From FEB-25 sp963726315 (GTDB taxonomy: Bacteria > Chloroflexota > Anaerolineae > Anaerolineales > UBA4823), in contig CAVSBZ010000005.1 in the NCBI GenBank assembly GCA_963726315.1, positions 1,550,001-1,614,000 of the forward strand: a stretch of 64,000 bases of DNA, in the 5' to 3' direction. Below are positions 8,702 through 17,937 of this stretch, piece after piece; the stretch's first letter is position 1, and each line of letters begins with the position of its first letter. Position numbers and translations under genes: made by a program. Below the pieces are notes generated by a model that made no database searches, was not told where the DNA came from, and worked only from the letters and a program-made list of their open reading frames with translations.

Positions 8702-9495
8702 ATGCAACAATATCTGGATTTACTTCAGTTCATATTGCATCACGGGGCAAATAAACCGGATAGAACTGGCACCGGTACTTTATCCGTGTTTGGATATCAA
8801 ATGCGGTTCGATCTCAATAAGGGTTTCCCCTTATTAACGACTAAAAAAATTCACTTGAAATCAGTGATCTATGAGTTATTATGGTTTTTAAGAGGGAGAG
8901 CAATATCAATTATTTAAAAGAACATAATGTAGGGATTTGGGACGAGTGGGCGGACCCAAATGGTGAGCTCGGTCCGGTGTATGGGGTTCAATGGAGGCAA
9001 TGGAAGACCGCAGATGGCGCAGTAGTTGATCAGATCAGCCAGGTGATTGATCAAATAAAAAAGAATCCAAATTCACGCCGGCTCATCGTCAATGCTTGGA
9101 ATGTAGGAGAAATTTCCAAGATGGCTCTTCCTCCATGCCATTTATTATTTCAGTTTTATGTTGTAGATGGAAAACTATCTTGCCAGTTCTACCAAAGATC
9201 AGCAGATGTCTTTATCGGTGTTCCTTATAATATCGCGTCGTATGCATTACTGACGATGATGGTTGCGCAGGTATGTAATCTTGGTATTGGTGACCTGATT
9301 CAAGTGATGGGAGATACCCATTTATATAATAATCATCTGGACCAGGCAAGACTTCAGCTCACACGTAAGCCATACCCTCTTCCCACGATTAGATTAAACC
9401 CAGATATTGGATCAATTTCTGATTTTAATAATGAAGATTTTGAGCTAATTAATTATAAAAGCCACCCATATATTAAAGCGGAAATCTCGGTGTGA
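8702..9495 (+). pseudogene. thyA: Thymidylate synthase ThyA, frame broken by one missing base
   Basis: Makes dTMP from dUMP with methylenetetrahydrofolate. ATG 8702 (MQQYLDLLQF) matches family N-termini. The frame runs to ELLWFLRG, then hits a stop at 8915-8917. The rest (ESNINYLKEHNVGIWDEWA to the end) is in the -1 frame and includes the catalytic LPPCH. Adding one G to the GGG run at 8894-8896 joins the halves into exactly 264 residues, the size of E. coli ThyA, with the usual WFL-x-G-(D/E)-(T/S)-NI junction. folA overlaps the stop by 4 nt. Both halves are otherwise well conserved, so a sequence error or a very recent mutation is more likely than decay. Confidence 0.9.
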
Positions 9496-9986
9496 TTATT
9501 TCACTCATCGTCGCAATGGATGAGCGGGGCGGAATCGGAAAAGAAAACCATTTGCCTTGGCATCTTCCAGCTGACCTAAAGCGATTCAAGAAGCTAACCA
9601 TGGGTCACTATATCGTTATGGGGCGTAAGACATATGAGACGATAGGGAGACCACTTCCAGGCCGGAAAATGATCATTGTCACACATAGAAAGGATTATTT
9701 CCCAGAAGATTGTTTAGTAGTTGATTCTCTCTGGACGGCAATAAATGTGGCAGAGGTCAACCAAGAAAGTGAATTACTTATTATTGGGGGCGGGGAAATA
9801 TTTTCTCAGGCAATTGGTTTAGCCAATAAAATATATTTGACCATTGTCCGCACTGATGTAAATGCCGACGTATTCTTCCCGAAAATTGATCCTTCTGAAT
9901 GGGAAATAATGCAGATCGAAAATCATTTCATAGATGTTGAGGAAGATTTTCGATCTGATTTCAAAATACTACAACGGTTACATTAA
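9492..9986 (+). CDS. folA: Dihydrofolate reductase
   Basis: NADPH-dependent reduction of dihydrofolate to tetrahydrofolate, regenerating the cofactor oxidised by ThyA. 164 residues. Motifs: GIGKENHLPWHLPADLKRFK, the MGRKTYETIGRPLPGR nucleotide-binding segment and IIGGGEIF. The GTG start at 9492 overlaps the thyA TGA (GTGA), the usual thyA-folA coupling. Confidence 0.95.
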   Translation: MIISLIVAMDERGGIGKENHLPWHLPADLKRFKKLTMGHYIVMGRKTYETIGRPLPGRKMIIVTHRKDYFPEDCLVVDSLWTAINVAEVNQESELLIIGGGEIFSQAIGLANKIYLTIVRTDVNADVFFPKIDPSEWEIMQIENHFIDVEEDFRSDFKILQRLH

Positions 9987-10010
9987 CAAAAGGTTGCATT
10001 AACAAAAGGG

Positions 10011-10038
10011 TTGACAATATCTGAATTCCTAATATAAT
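10011..10038 (+). promoter_or_regulatory. Sigma-70 promoter of the trp T-box leader
   Basis: TTGACA (10011-10016), 16-bp spacer, TATAAT (10033-10038): a consensus promoter placed just ahead of the T-box RNA. Confidence 0.85.
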
Positions 10039-10044
10039 TCGTCA

Positions 10045-10390
10045 AACTTAATAGCAAATGACGTTGAAGAGGACGAGTAAGCCCTGATACGGCGGTACAG
10101 ACAGCGAGTTAAGATGAGAATCTCGCCCGATCGCAAGAGCTGAATGGACCTCAGAGTTGCAAGGTGAAACAAGTTGGGATTAAAAAGGAGTAGCCTACGC
10201 CGGAGATGCCACCGTTATCAGGGCAAAAGATATCGTCAATATTAGAAGACTGTATCTGATAAGAGTGAAGCTGGCTATCTATTTCCCGTTGCATCATGGC
10301 GGGATTTTTTGTTAATCGTCAAGCCAGCTTAACCGGGGTGGCACCACGGACTGCGCGTTCGTCCCCATGGGATGAACGCATTTTATTTTA
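10045..10390 (+). promoter_or_regulatory. T-box riboswitch, tryptophan specificity (specifier TGG), with terminator
   Basis: Leader that senses uncharged tRNA-Trp and switches between terminator and antiterminator. Stem I base: GAGG (10069-10072) pairs with CCTC (10149-10152). The S-turn pair AGTA (10076-10079) / GAA (10142-10144) is followed by the specifier TGG (10145-10147) and a conserved A. The T-box proper is GGGGTGGCACCACGG (10335-10349); its TGGC can pair with GCCA, i.e. a discriminator G as in tRNA-Trp. The terminator stem is 10355-10365 with 10369-10379 (11 bp, one G-U), then ATTTTATTTTA. The downstream gene is a tryptophan synthase beta homologue, so specifier and function agree. 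Confidence 0.93.
10284..10312 (+). terminator. Extra terminator-like hairpin inside the T-box leader
   Basis: TCCCG (10284-10288) pairs with CGGGA (10300-10304), followed by six T (10305-10310). It is itself enclosed by a 9-bp perfect pair, AAGCTGGCT (10268-10276) with AGCCAGCTT (10322-10330). It sits upstream of the T-box sequence, so it is separate from the regulated terminator at 10355-10379. Confidence 0.6.
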
Positions 10391-10414
10391 AGACTAATAC
10401 CAATGGAGGTAGAA

Positions 10415-11788
10415 ATGTCTGAACAAACGAGATTTTTGCTTAATGAATCGGATCTTCCTAAATTTTGGTATAACATAAATGCGGACAGTCCGGTTCCACC
10501 GACTCCTGTGCTTAACCCACAGACCTTCGAACCTGTCACACCGGACTTTCTGTCAGTATTATTCCCGATGGAGCTGATCCTGCAGGAGATCAGTACTGAA
10601 CGGTTCATCGAAATCCCCAGTGAAGTCAGGGAAATATACAAATTATGGCGTCCAACGCCACTAATTCGTGCACGCCGGCTGGAAAAATTATTGGATACTC
10701 CTGCCCATATTTATTACAAATATGAAGGCACTTCTCCAGTTGGAAGCCATAAACCAAACACAGCAGTTGCCCAGGCATTTTATAACAAAATTTCTGGTAC
10801 GAAAGCATTAACAACAGAAACCGGGGCAGGGCAATGGGGTTCAGCTCTAGCTATGGCATGCAGGTTTTTTGATATGAGCCTGGAAGTCTACATGGTAAAG
10901 GTTTCATATAACCAGAAACCTTACCGGCGTTACTTGATGGAAACTTACGGAGCACATGTTTTTGCCAGTCCAACTGCCCATACCGATTACGGGAAATCTA
11001 TCCTGGCGAACGACCCTGACAATCCCGGATCCCTCGGAATAGCGATTTCTGAAGCAGTCGAGATGGCAGTGAAATCTGGCGGATCGAAAAAGTATAGCCT
11101 GGGTTCCGTTCTTAATCACGTATTGCTACATCAAACAGTAATTGGTCAGGAAGCCTTAAAGCAAATGGATCTGGCTGAAGAATATCCAGATGTTGTAATT
11201 GGATGTGTAGGCGGTGGATCTAATTTTGCTGGGATAGCCTATCCATTTCTATACCAAAATATAACCAATGGCAGACAAACCCGTCTTTTGGCTGTCGAAC
11301 CAACAGCAACTCCTTCATTAACAAAAGGTGTATATCGATTTGATTATGGTGATACTGCTAAAATGGCACCCATTGTTAAAATGTATACACTTGGGCATGA
11401 TTTTGTTCCACCACCGATCCATGCGGGAGGATTGCGTTATCACGGTATGGCGCCGTCCATTTGCGCATTGTACGACGCTGGATACATCCAGGCTGTCGCA
11501 GTGCCTCAGCTTGCCACCTTTGAAGCTGCGATCCAGTTTGCCCGCACAGAAGGAATCATCCCAGCGCCTGAATCTGCTCATGCAATTCGAGCGGCGATAG
11601 ATGAAGCGATTGACGCAAAAAACAAGGGCGAATCCCGCGTCATATTATTCAATCTATCAGGTCATGGCGACTATGACATGAGTTCTTACCAGGCGTACTT
11701 GAGTGGTAAATTACAGGATTACGAGTATCCTGACGAAGCCATCCAGGTCTCGCTGGCACATTTACCTAAGGTGCAGATCCCTCTATAA
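10415..11788 (+). CDS. trpB: Tryptophan synthase beta-like enzyme, TrpB2 type
   Basis: PLP enzyme condensing indole with serine to tryptophan. ATG 10415 is chosen because the in-frame ATG at 10403 overlaps the Shine-Dalgarno GGAGGT (10405-10410); 457 residues, longer than TrpB1 (~400) as expected for TrpB2. The PLP lysine is K113 in PVGSHKPNTA; ETGAGQWGSALA and the phosphate-binding CVGGGSNFAG follow. No trpA or other trp gene is adjacent, which fits the idea that TrpB2 can act alone, for example in indole salvage. The Trp T-box upstream supports a tryptophan role. Confidence 0.92.
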   Translation: MSEQTRFLLNESDLPKFWYNINADSPVPPTPVLNPQTFEPVTPDFLSVLFPMELILQEISTERFIEIPSEVREIYKLWRPTPLIRARRLEKLLDTPAHIYYKYEGTSPVGSHKPNTAVAQAFYNKISGTKALTTETGAGQWGSALAMACRFFDMSLEVYMVKVSYNQKPYRRYLMETYGAHVFASPTAHTDYGKSILANDPDNPGSLGIAISEAVEMAVKSGGSKKYSLGSVLNHVLLHQTVIGQEALKQMDLAEEYPDVVIGCVGGGSNFAGIAYPFLYQNITNGRQTRLLAVEPTATPSLTKGVYRFDYGDTAKMAPIVKMYTLGHDFVPPPIHAGGLRYHGMAPSICALYDAGYIQAVAVPQLATFEAAIQFARTEGIIPAPESAHAIRAAIDEAIDAKNKGESRVILFNLSGHGDYDMSSYQAYLSGKLQDYEYPDEAIQVSLAHLPKVQIPL

Positions 11789-11796
11789 GGAAATCA

Positions 11797-11833
11797 ACCT
11801 GTGCAGGCAGATATCAAATCTGTCTGCACAGGT
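11797..11833. terminator. Bidirectional terminator between trpB2 and the DUF4032 gene
   Basis: A 16-bp stem (11797-11812 with 11818-11833, one G-U pair) with a 5-nt loop lies between two convergent genes. Flanks are A/T-rich but lack a long T-run. Confidence 0.75.
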
Positions 11834-11851
11834 AATTTAGACTAACGATAA

Positions 11852-13060
11852 TCAAGCAAATTGTTTAACAAAATCTTCTACTGCAGCATGGTGACCGACA
11901 TCTTGTTGAGCGCGTTCTGATAAGTACCATTTATGCTCAAGAATTTGGCAATATAGTTCGATAGGATCCGTATTGTATTTAGGATGGGATGGATTATCAA
12001 GGACGGGTTTTAATTCGTCGATCACGGGCTTATAAACCTGTCCCAACCAATAAAATGCCACCGCTTCCAAAGACATATTTGGATTACCTGCCTGCGTGAA
12101 CTTAGCTCTTAACTCGTAAATCTCATTAATGATTTGTTGAGCCTGCCTTTCTTCTGCATATAATCCCGTGATTTCCATTAATTGATTACGGTGAAAATTT
12201 CGATCAGACACAAAAATTCTTAACTTAAGAATATTACCTTCATCTTCATTTTTTAACTCGATATCTTTCACAGAAAAACCTAATGAATTTAACGCCCTTA
12301 TCCTTTCTTGTACTCGATAAAGCTCATCCGGGCGGAATACATCCTCACGGGTTATTTCTTCCCATAGTTCTCGATAACGCTGTTGGATGTAAGGGCCGGT
12401 TTCCTGGATAGGATAGTTTAATGGTAGGTTATTATCAGTTTGAAGCTCAGTAAGCTCTCCCAAAATATTCTCTTGCATAATTTCTAGGTCATGGTAGCGC
12501 AGTATCGGTGAAAGGCGGGGAAGATGGAATTCTGAGGTCTCAGCATCGACCAGGTACGCTTGAAGTGCACCGGCATCGCGGCGGAATAAGATATTTGATA
12601 GTGAGCAATCACCCCAATAAAATCCATTCGAATGAAGTTGCACCAGCAAACCTGAAATGGCGTCCAGAAGATGCACCTGATATCTATCTACCGCGTTCGA
12701 TATAAAGAGTGAGCGAAATGGAACAGAGGCATCAAGGTAACGAGTAAAAAGAATGCTGTACTTCGATGATCTCCTTTCCAACGATGAATAACCAATTGGT
12801 TTTACACAAGGAAGACCGATCTTCTGCATTTGAACAAGGAATTCATATTCTTTCCTGGCAGTATCTTGGGGAAGTTCCTTAATTACATATAAAGCGCCTT
12901 CATAATTCACGAAGACTACAGGATGACGGGAAATACCATGTTGTATCTCTTCTGTACGAGGTTCCTGTTTTATCCAATCATTCAAAGGAATTTCCCACGG
13001 TAAATCGGCAAAATCAGGACTTGATGGGAGAATTACTGGGATAAATTTGGATTCGAACAT
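11852..13060 (-). CDS. DUF4032 / lipopolysaccharide-kinase-like protein
   Basis: Protein with a kinase-like fold followed by a DUF4032-type helical C-terminal region; biochemical function unknown. Kinase-like landmarks: a VIKEL lysine (near residue 65), GFYWGDCSLSNILF (catalytic-loop equivalent, with D) and AYLVDAETSE (DFG-loop equivalent). I prefer ATG 13060 (MFESKF, 402 residues) to the upstream in-frame TTG at 13075: a -10-like GATACT, in TGGATACT, lies six nt before this ATG, as for other probable leaderless genes here, and no Shine-Dalgarno sequence is visible. Encoded convergently to trpB2 and divergently from the stress-protein gene. Confidence 0.75.
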   Translation of the reverse strand: MFESKFIPVILPSSPDFADLPWEIPLNDWIKQEPRTEEIQHGISRHPVVFVNYEGALYVIKELPQDTARKEYEFLVQMQKIGLPCVKPIGYSSLERRSSKYSILFTRYLDASVPFRSLFISNAVDRYQVHLLDAISGLLVQLHSNGFYWGDCSLSNILFRRDAGALQAYLVDAETSEFHLPRLSPILRYHDLEIMQENILGELTELQTDNNLPLNYPIQETGPYIQQRYRELWEEITREDVFRPDELYRVQERIRALNSLGFSVKDIELKNEDEGNILKLRIFVSDRNFHRNQLMEITGLYAEERQAQQIINEIYELRAKFTQAGNPNMSLEAVAFYWLGQVYKPVIDELKPVLDNPSHPKYNTDPIELYCQILEHKWYLSERAQQDVGHHAAVEDFVKQFA

Positions 13061-13351
13061 GAGTAGAGTATCCAATCTCGGGAATACTTTCGATTTGGCT
13101 AATTATAAAAGATAAGGCGAGATATTACGTCATGTGAAATGTATAGAATGTAGATTAATTATTAATGCGTATAGATAAAATTACATTCTAAATCTGTTCA
13201 TATAGCCTATAAAGCCTGTGGGTGATTTTAAAGGTGGGCAAAAGTAGAATTCCTTATTTATAATTTTATTCGGGCGAATATTCAAGGTAAAATATACTAC
13301 CTGGGAAATGGTTTATTAATATCTACCATCGTCCATAAAAAGGAGTATTCC

Positions 13352-14146
13352 GTGGAAATATTGATATGCACTGATGGATCTACATCCTCAATTCGGTCAG
13401 CCGAATTAGTATCGAAATTTGGATTTCCTGTAAACACCCACATCGTAGTACTTGGGGTAAGTGAAAGTCCAGAAGATATTGAGAAATTATCAACATCCAT
13501 AGATCTTATCTTCCAAAGCTTTGGAACAAACTATCAGCTTGATAAAAAAATGAGATCAGGTAGTCCAATTGAAGAAATTATTGCTGAAGCATTGGAAAGT
13601 ACCTATGATTTAGTTATCGTTGGAGGTGGTGGAAACCAAATCGGACTTCTTCATCCGCAAATTGGTTCGACTACGAGCAGGCTGGCTCGAAAACTACATA
13701 CCCATTTTCTTGTAGTGCGGAATATTCCCGCGAAATTCTCAAAGGTGTTATTCTGCACTGGTGCGGATTCACCGGCAAGTGAGACGATGAAGCTGGGCGG
13801 GGGTTGGATATCAATGACTGGCGCGCAAATCGGTTTACTTCATGTCGTACCCTTGATCCAGCAAAGTTCAATGACCAATGGTGATGAGTCGCTTTCCCAT
13901 TCACAGTTACTTGACCGGTCTACCCAACAACTACGCGAGGCTGGCGTAAAAAATGAAATTATCCCGCAAATTCGGCAAGGATTGGTAGTCGAAGAAGTGT
14001 TAAAGGAACTAACCGAAGGCGGGTATGAACTTTTAGTCATCGGGTCGCACTATCAACCAGGACAGGATCGTTGGCAGGGGACGCTGCTCGACGATATATC
14101 TGATCAATTGTTAAATCGGACCACTTGCTCCGTAATGATCATATAA
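13352..14146 (+). CDS. Universal stress protein, tandem UspA domains
   Basis: 264 residues with two UspA-like domains (about 1-128 and 129-264). The first ends with a nucleotide-binding signature, GGGGNQIGLLHPQIGS followed by VVRN; the second has a weaker GSHYQPGQD and SVMII end. Such proteins bind ATP or act in stress tolerance; no specific role can be read. GTG start with AAGGAGT five nt upstream. The 276-nt gap before it is A/T-rich and shows no clear promoter or RNA. The UbiB-like gene follows after 13 nt, so the two are probably co-transcribed. Confidence 0.85.
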   Translation: MEILICTDGSTSSIRSAELVSKFGFPVNTHIVVLGVSESPEDIEKLSTSIDLIFQSFGTNYQLDKKMRSGSPIEEIIAEALESTYDLVIVGGGGNQIGLLHPQIGSTTSRLARKLHTHFLVVRNIPAKFSKVLFCTGADSPASETMKLGGGWISMTGAQIGLLHVVPLIQQSSMTNGDESLSHSQLLDRSTQQLREAGVKNEIIPQIRQGLVVEEVLKELTEGGYELLVIGSHYQPGQDRWQGTLLDDISDQLLNRTTCSVMII

Positions 14147-14159
14147 GGATAACTGACTA

Positions 14160-15866
14160 ATGTTAAGAGCTCGCTATCGAAGGATATTAATATTTTTTGC
14201 GAGTATCTTCGTTAGCGTAATTTTTTGGGACTTAATATTACCTCGTTTAGGTTTCGCGAAATGGTCGAACCGAACACGATCTGAACGAATCCGGAAGATA
14301 GCCATTCGTTACCGAACTTTAGCAGTCCAGATGGGGGGAGTATTAATAAAAGTTGGGCAGTTCCTCTCAGCCAGAGTGGACGTGCTGCCCAGTTCAGCCA
14401 CAGATGAATTAGCCAGATTACAGGATGAGGTTCCTTCTGAATCATTCGAAGCAATTCGAGCAGTTGTAGAATCCGAATTTGGCACACCATTGCTGGAAAA
14501 GTACATCGAATTTGATGCAACGCCATTAGCAGCTGCATCGCTGGGGCAGGCACATTTAGCCAAAGTGCGTATAACCAAAGATCAAGCAATATCATTTAAT
14601 ATTCCAATAGACGAAAAAGATGATATTTTAAATCTCTCGTATCCAGTTGTTGTAAAAGTACAACGTCCGAATATTGAGAAAATCATTGCCACTGATCTTG
14701 CTGCCATCAGGACAGCCGGTGGCTGGATAAAACGATACCCTCCCATTCGTAAACGAGTTAATATCCCCGGACTTCTTTCTGAGTTCACCCGTGTTCTTTA
14801 TGAGGAAATTGATTACCTGGCAGAGGGAAAAAATGCTGAGGTTTTTGCAGCTAATTTCAGTAACGACACTGGAGTGCTCGTCCCAAAAGTAGTTTGGACC
14901 CATACCACCAAACGGGTTTTAACTCTCCAGGATGTCAGAGCGATCAAGATCACTGATTATGAGGATATAACAGCTGCCGGAATCAGCAGGTCTGAGGTGG
15001 CAGCAAGATTACTAAACACTTATCTAAAACAGATCTTTGAAGATGGCTTCTTCCATGCTGATCCACATCCAGGCAATTTATTTGTGAAACCATCAGAATC
15101 AGTTACCGAAGGATCATCAGGGCATAAGGAATGGATTTTGACGTTCATCGATTTTGGGATGGTCGGAAGAATGCGACCCGAAATTCGAGATGGGCTGCGT
15201 GAGCTGCTTATTGGGGTAGGCCTACAGGATGCAGCAAGAGTAGTAAATGCTTATCAAATCATTGGAATCTTGCTACCGGGAGCGGATATTGCCCTGTTAG
15301 AAAAAGCAGAATCTGCGATGTTCCAACGGTTTTGGGGTAAAGGCATGGACGAACTTAATAATATCAGTATGGATGACGTCCACGACTTTGCGTATGAATT
15401 TCGCGATATTTTATATAACATGCCGTTTCAATTACCGCAAGATTTAATTTTTCTTGGTAGAGCTGTGGGTATATTATCGGGAATGTGTACTGGGTTAGAT
15501 CCACAAATCAATGTTTTCGAGCACCTATCTCCTTTCTCACAAAAAATCATCAAGGAAGAAACACAGCATGACTTGAGTTATTGGTTAAAAGAAGCGGGCA
15601 ATATTGCTCTAAAGGCAATTAGATTACCCACGCGTGCAGATGCATTAATCAACCGCATAGAACGAGGTGAATTAAATGTGCGCGACCCACAATTGACAGA
15701 AAACATAAAAAAACTTGAAAAAACTGTGTCTAAGGCAGTCGCTGGGATCATCTTTGCAGCATTTTTACTGGCTTCAATTCAATCAACTTCGGGACAGCAA
15801 GAAGTACTCACCTGGGTCTTACGAATTTCTGCCCTTGTTTCATTATTATGGATCATTTTCAAGTGA
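14160..15866 (+). CDS. UbiB/ABC1/Coq8-family protein kinase-like ATPase
   Basis: 568 residues. Signature elements of the family: the KxGQ motif GVLIKVGQFLSAR (near residue 65), the Ala-rich loop AAASLGQAH, EEIDYLAEGKN, the catalytic FHADPHPGNL and FIDFGMVGR (DFG). A hydrophobic N-terminal segment and one or two membrane helices at the C-terminus suggest membrane attachment. UbiB-family proteins support isoprenoid-quinone biosynthesis, possibly by ATP-driven lipid extraction. No quinone biosynthesis gene is nearby, so the link is by family only. Confidence 0.9.
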   Translation: MLRARYRRILIFFASIFVSVIFWDLILPRLGFAKWSNRTRSERIRKIAIRYRTLAVQMGGVLIKVGQFLSARVDVLPSSATDELARLQDEVPSESFEAIRAVVESEFGTPLLEKYIEFDATPLAAASLGQAHLAKVRITKDQAISFNIPIDEKDDILNLSYPVVVKVQRPNIEKIIATDLAAIRTAGGWIKRYPPIRKRVNIPGLLSEFTRVLYEEIDYLAEGKNAEVFAANFSNDTGVLVPKVVWTHTTKRVLTLQDVRAIKITDYEDITAAGISRSEVAARLLNTYLKQIFEDGFFHADPHPGNLFVKPSESVTEGSSGHKEWILTFIDFGMVGRMRPEIRDGLRELLIGVGLQDAARVVNAYQIIGILLPGADIALLEKAESAMFQRFWGKGMDELNNISMDDVHDFAYEFRDILYNMPFQLPQDLIFLGRAVGILSGMCTGLDPQINVFEHLSPFSQKIIKEETQHDLSYWLKEAGNIALKAIRLPTRADALINRIERGELNVRDPQLTENIKKLEKTVSKAVAGIIFAAFLLASIQSTSGQQEVLTWVLRISALVSLLWIIFK

Positions 15867-15973
15867 CTGTTATAAATGCAACTTTTAGATCATTGTTGCA
15901 TCATAATTTAGGAAGAAGTGTTTCACTTATAATCGAAATTTCTAATAATTTTCATTCATAGAAAGGGTATGAA

Positions 15974-16960
15974 ATGGATTTTACCCTCAATAATAGCTCT
16001 ACAAATCAACAGGTAAATGAGGTAAAAGTACTAATACTTGGTTCAGGACCAGCAGGCCTGTCAGCTGCGTTATACGCTGCTCGAGCTAATCTAGAACCTG
16101 TTGTATTAACAGGGATGGAATTGGGTGGACAAGCCTCGTTAACGAATGTCATAGAGAATTATCCTGGTTTTCCGGATGGTGTTGGTGGACAAGAACTATC
16201 TGACTTATTACAAAAGCAAGCTGAGAAATTCGGAGCCCGTGTGGAATATGATACTGCGACAGATGTAGACCTGGGGGAACGTCCATTTAGGGTAAAGACA
16301 TATAACAGTGAGTATCTCGCGGAAACATTGATTATCGCGACCGGTGCCCAGGCAACCCACCTGGACGTCCCAGGAGAGAAGGAACTCACTGGCAGAGGTG
16401 TATCTTATTGCGCAACTTGTGATGGATGGTTTTTTAAAGAAAAAGATGTCGTTGTGGTCGGTGGTGGAGATAGTGCAATTGAGGAAAGTCTATTTCTAAC
16501 CCGCTATGCAAAATCAGTAACCATTGTTCACCGAAGAGAAAGTTTGAGAGCAGGTGTCATTTTACAACAACGCGTGTTCAGCCATCCCAAAGTTAAATTC
16601 ATATGGGACAGTGCGATTACGGAAATCATTGGTGAAGAAAAAGTATCAAAAATAAAGGTCAAGAACTTAAAAACCAATGAAGTGAGTGAATTACCGACTG
16701 ATGGTGTTTTTATATTTATTGGGCATATACCGAATACGCAGATGTTTGCAGATTCGCTAAATCTCGATGGGCGAGGATATATTAAAACTGATATTACTCT
16801 CTCAACCAATATTCCAGGTGTATATGTAGCAGGTGAAGCTGGCGATCCAAATTATAGACAAGTGGTCACCTCGGCTGGAATGGGCGCTGCAGCTGCCATG
16901 CAGGCAATCAAGTTCCTCCAGGAAGAAGAAAACGACCAACCAATACCTGTAAAATTATAA
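15974..16960 (+). CDS. trxB: Thioredoxin reductase (NADPH, FAD)
   Basis: Low-Mr thioredoxin reductase, 328 residues. FAD-binding GSGPAGLSAALYAARA (23-38), redox-active CATC (C146-C149), NADPH-binding GGGDSAIEE and the C-terminal GEAGDPNYRQ FAD motif (the usual GD dipeptide is present). About 15 extra residues precede the FAD motif. A TATAAT at 15928-15933 without a good -35 may drive it. mdh starts 21 nt downstream. Confidence 0.93.
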   Translation: MDFTLNNSSTNQQVNEVKVLILGSGPAGLSAALYAARANLEPVVLTGMELGGQASLTNVIENYPGFPDGVGGQELSDLLQKQAEKFGARVEYDTATDVDLGERPFRVKTYNSEYLAETLIIATGAQATHLDVPGEKELTGRGVSYCATCDGWFFKEKDVVVVGGGDSAIEESLFLTRYAKSVTIVHRRESLRAGVILQQRVFSHPKVKFIWDSAITEIIGEEKVSKIKVKNLKTNEVSELPTDGVFIFIGHIPNTQMFADSLNLDGRGYIKTDITLSTNIPGVYVAGEAGDPNYRQVVTSAGMGAAAAMQAIKFLQEEENDQPIPVKL

Positions 16961-16981
16961 CCAAAATATGACGGAGGGCGT

Positions 16982-17920
16982 ATGAAGAATAAAGTCTCAA
17001 TTATTGGTGGTGGAATGACCGGCTCAACTACAGCTCATTGGTTGGCGGCACGCGAAATTACCGATATCGTATTGGTAGATATTGTCGAAGGAATGCCACA
17101 GGGGAAAGCGCTCGATCTTCTGCAAGCTATGCCAGTGATTGGTCGAGATGTAAGGATTATTGGAAGCAATGACTATGATGCCACGACAGGTTCAGATATT
17201 ATCGTGATTACGGCAGGCCTTCCACGAAAACCTGGGATGAGTCGAGATGATCTACTCACCGCAAATGCTGAGATTGTCTCAAAATCTGTACAAGAAACAA
17301 TTACGCGCTCTCCAAATGCGATCTACATAATCCTGACCAATCCATTGGACGCGATGGCCTATTTGACGATGAAATTATCCAAGTTACCCCCAGAACGGGT
17401 GATCGGGCAAGCAGGAATCCTGGATTCTGCCCGCATGCGCGCTTTTGTAGCTGCTGAAGCCGGTGTATCAGTTGAAAATGTCCAATGTTATGTGATGGGA
17501 GGCCATGGTGACGAAATGGTTCCCTTAACTCGTCACTCAAATGTTGCCGGCTCGCCACTTCGGGAGGTGATCCCTACTGAGCGTCTGGAAGCGATTGTCA
17601 ATCGTACCAGAAAAGGAGGGGGAGAGATCGTCAGTTTACTAAAAACCGGTAGTGCATATTACGCCCCGGCAGCTGCAGTTGCTCAGATGGTGGAAGCAAT
17701 CCTTAAAGACAAACACCTTATTGTGCCTGCATCTGCTTTTATGAGGGGTGAGTACGGACTGAGAGATATTTACTTCGGAGTCCCTGTACAGCTGGGGCAA
17801 ACCGGGATAGAAAGAGTTATTATATATGATCTTAATAATGAAGAACGTGAAGCGTTGAAAGTATCTGCAGCTGCAGTTCAACAAACAACGGATGCTTTGC
17901 GGGCTTTGGTAAAGATATAG
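16982..17920 (+). CDS. mdh: Malate dehydrogenase (LDH-like type)
   Basis: NAD-dependent malate/oxaloacetate interconversion. 312 residues. GGGMTGSTTAHWLA dinucleotide motif, Asp at the end of the second strand (LVDIVEGMPQGKALDL) indicating NAD preference, the Arg loop GLPRKPGMSRDDLL typical of MDH rather than LDH, and the catalytic His in GGHGDEMVP. GGAGGG Shine-Dalgarno seven nt before ATG. Immediately upstream of the citrate synthase gene, a compact TCA unit. Confidence 0.94.
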   Translation: MKNKVSIIGGGMTGSTTAHWLAAREITDIVLVDIVEGMPQGKALDLLQAMPVIGRDVRIIGSNDYDATTGSDIIVITAGLPRKPGMSRDDLLTANAEIVSKSVQETITRSPNAIYIILTNPLDAMAYLTMKLSKLPPERVIGQAGILDSARMRAFVAAEAGVSVENVQCYVMGGHGDEMVPLTRHSNVAGSPLREVIPTERLEAIVNRTRKGGGEIVSLLKTGSAYYAPAAAVAQMVEAILKDKHLIVPASAFMRGEYGLRDIYFGVPVQLGQTGIERVIIYDLNNEEREALKVSAAAVQQTTDALRALVKI

Positions 17921-17937
17921 ACCAGGGAGAAAAGGTT

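Noticed and set aside
8880..8900. Programmed -1 ribosomal frameshift in thyA
   Set aside because: No proper X-XXY-YYZ heptamer and no strong stem-loop follows; shifting at the T-run would replace the conserved Gly. A single lost G explains it better.
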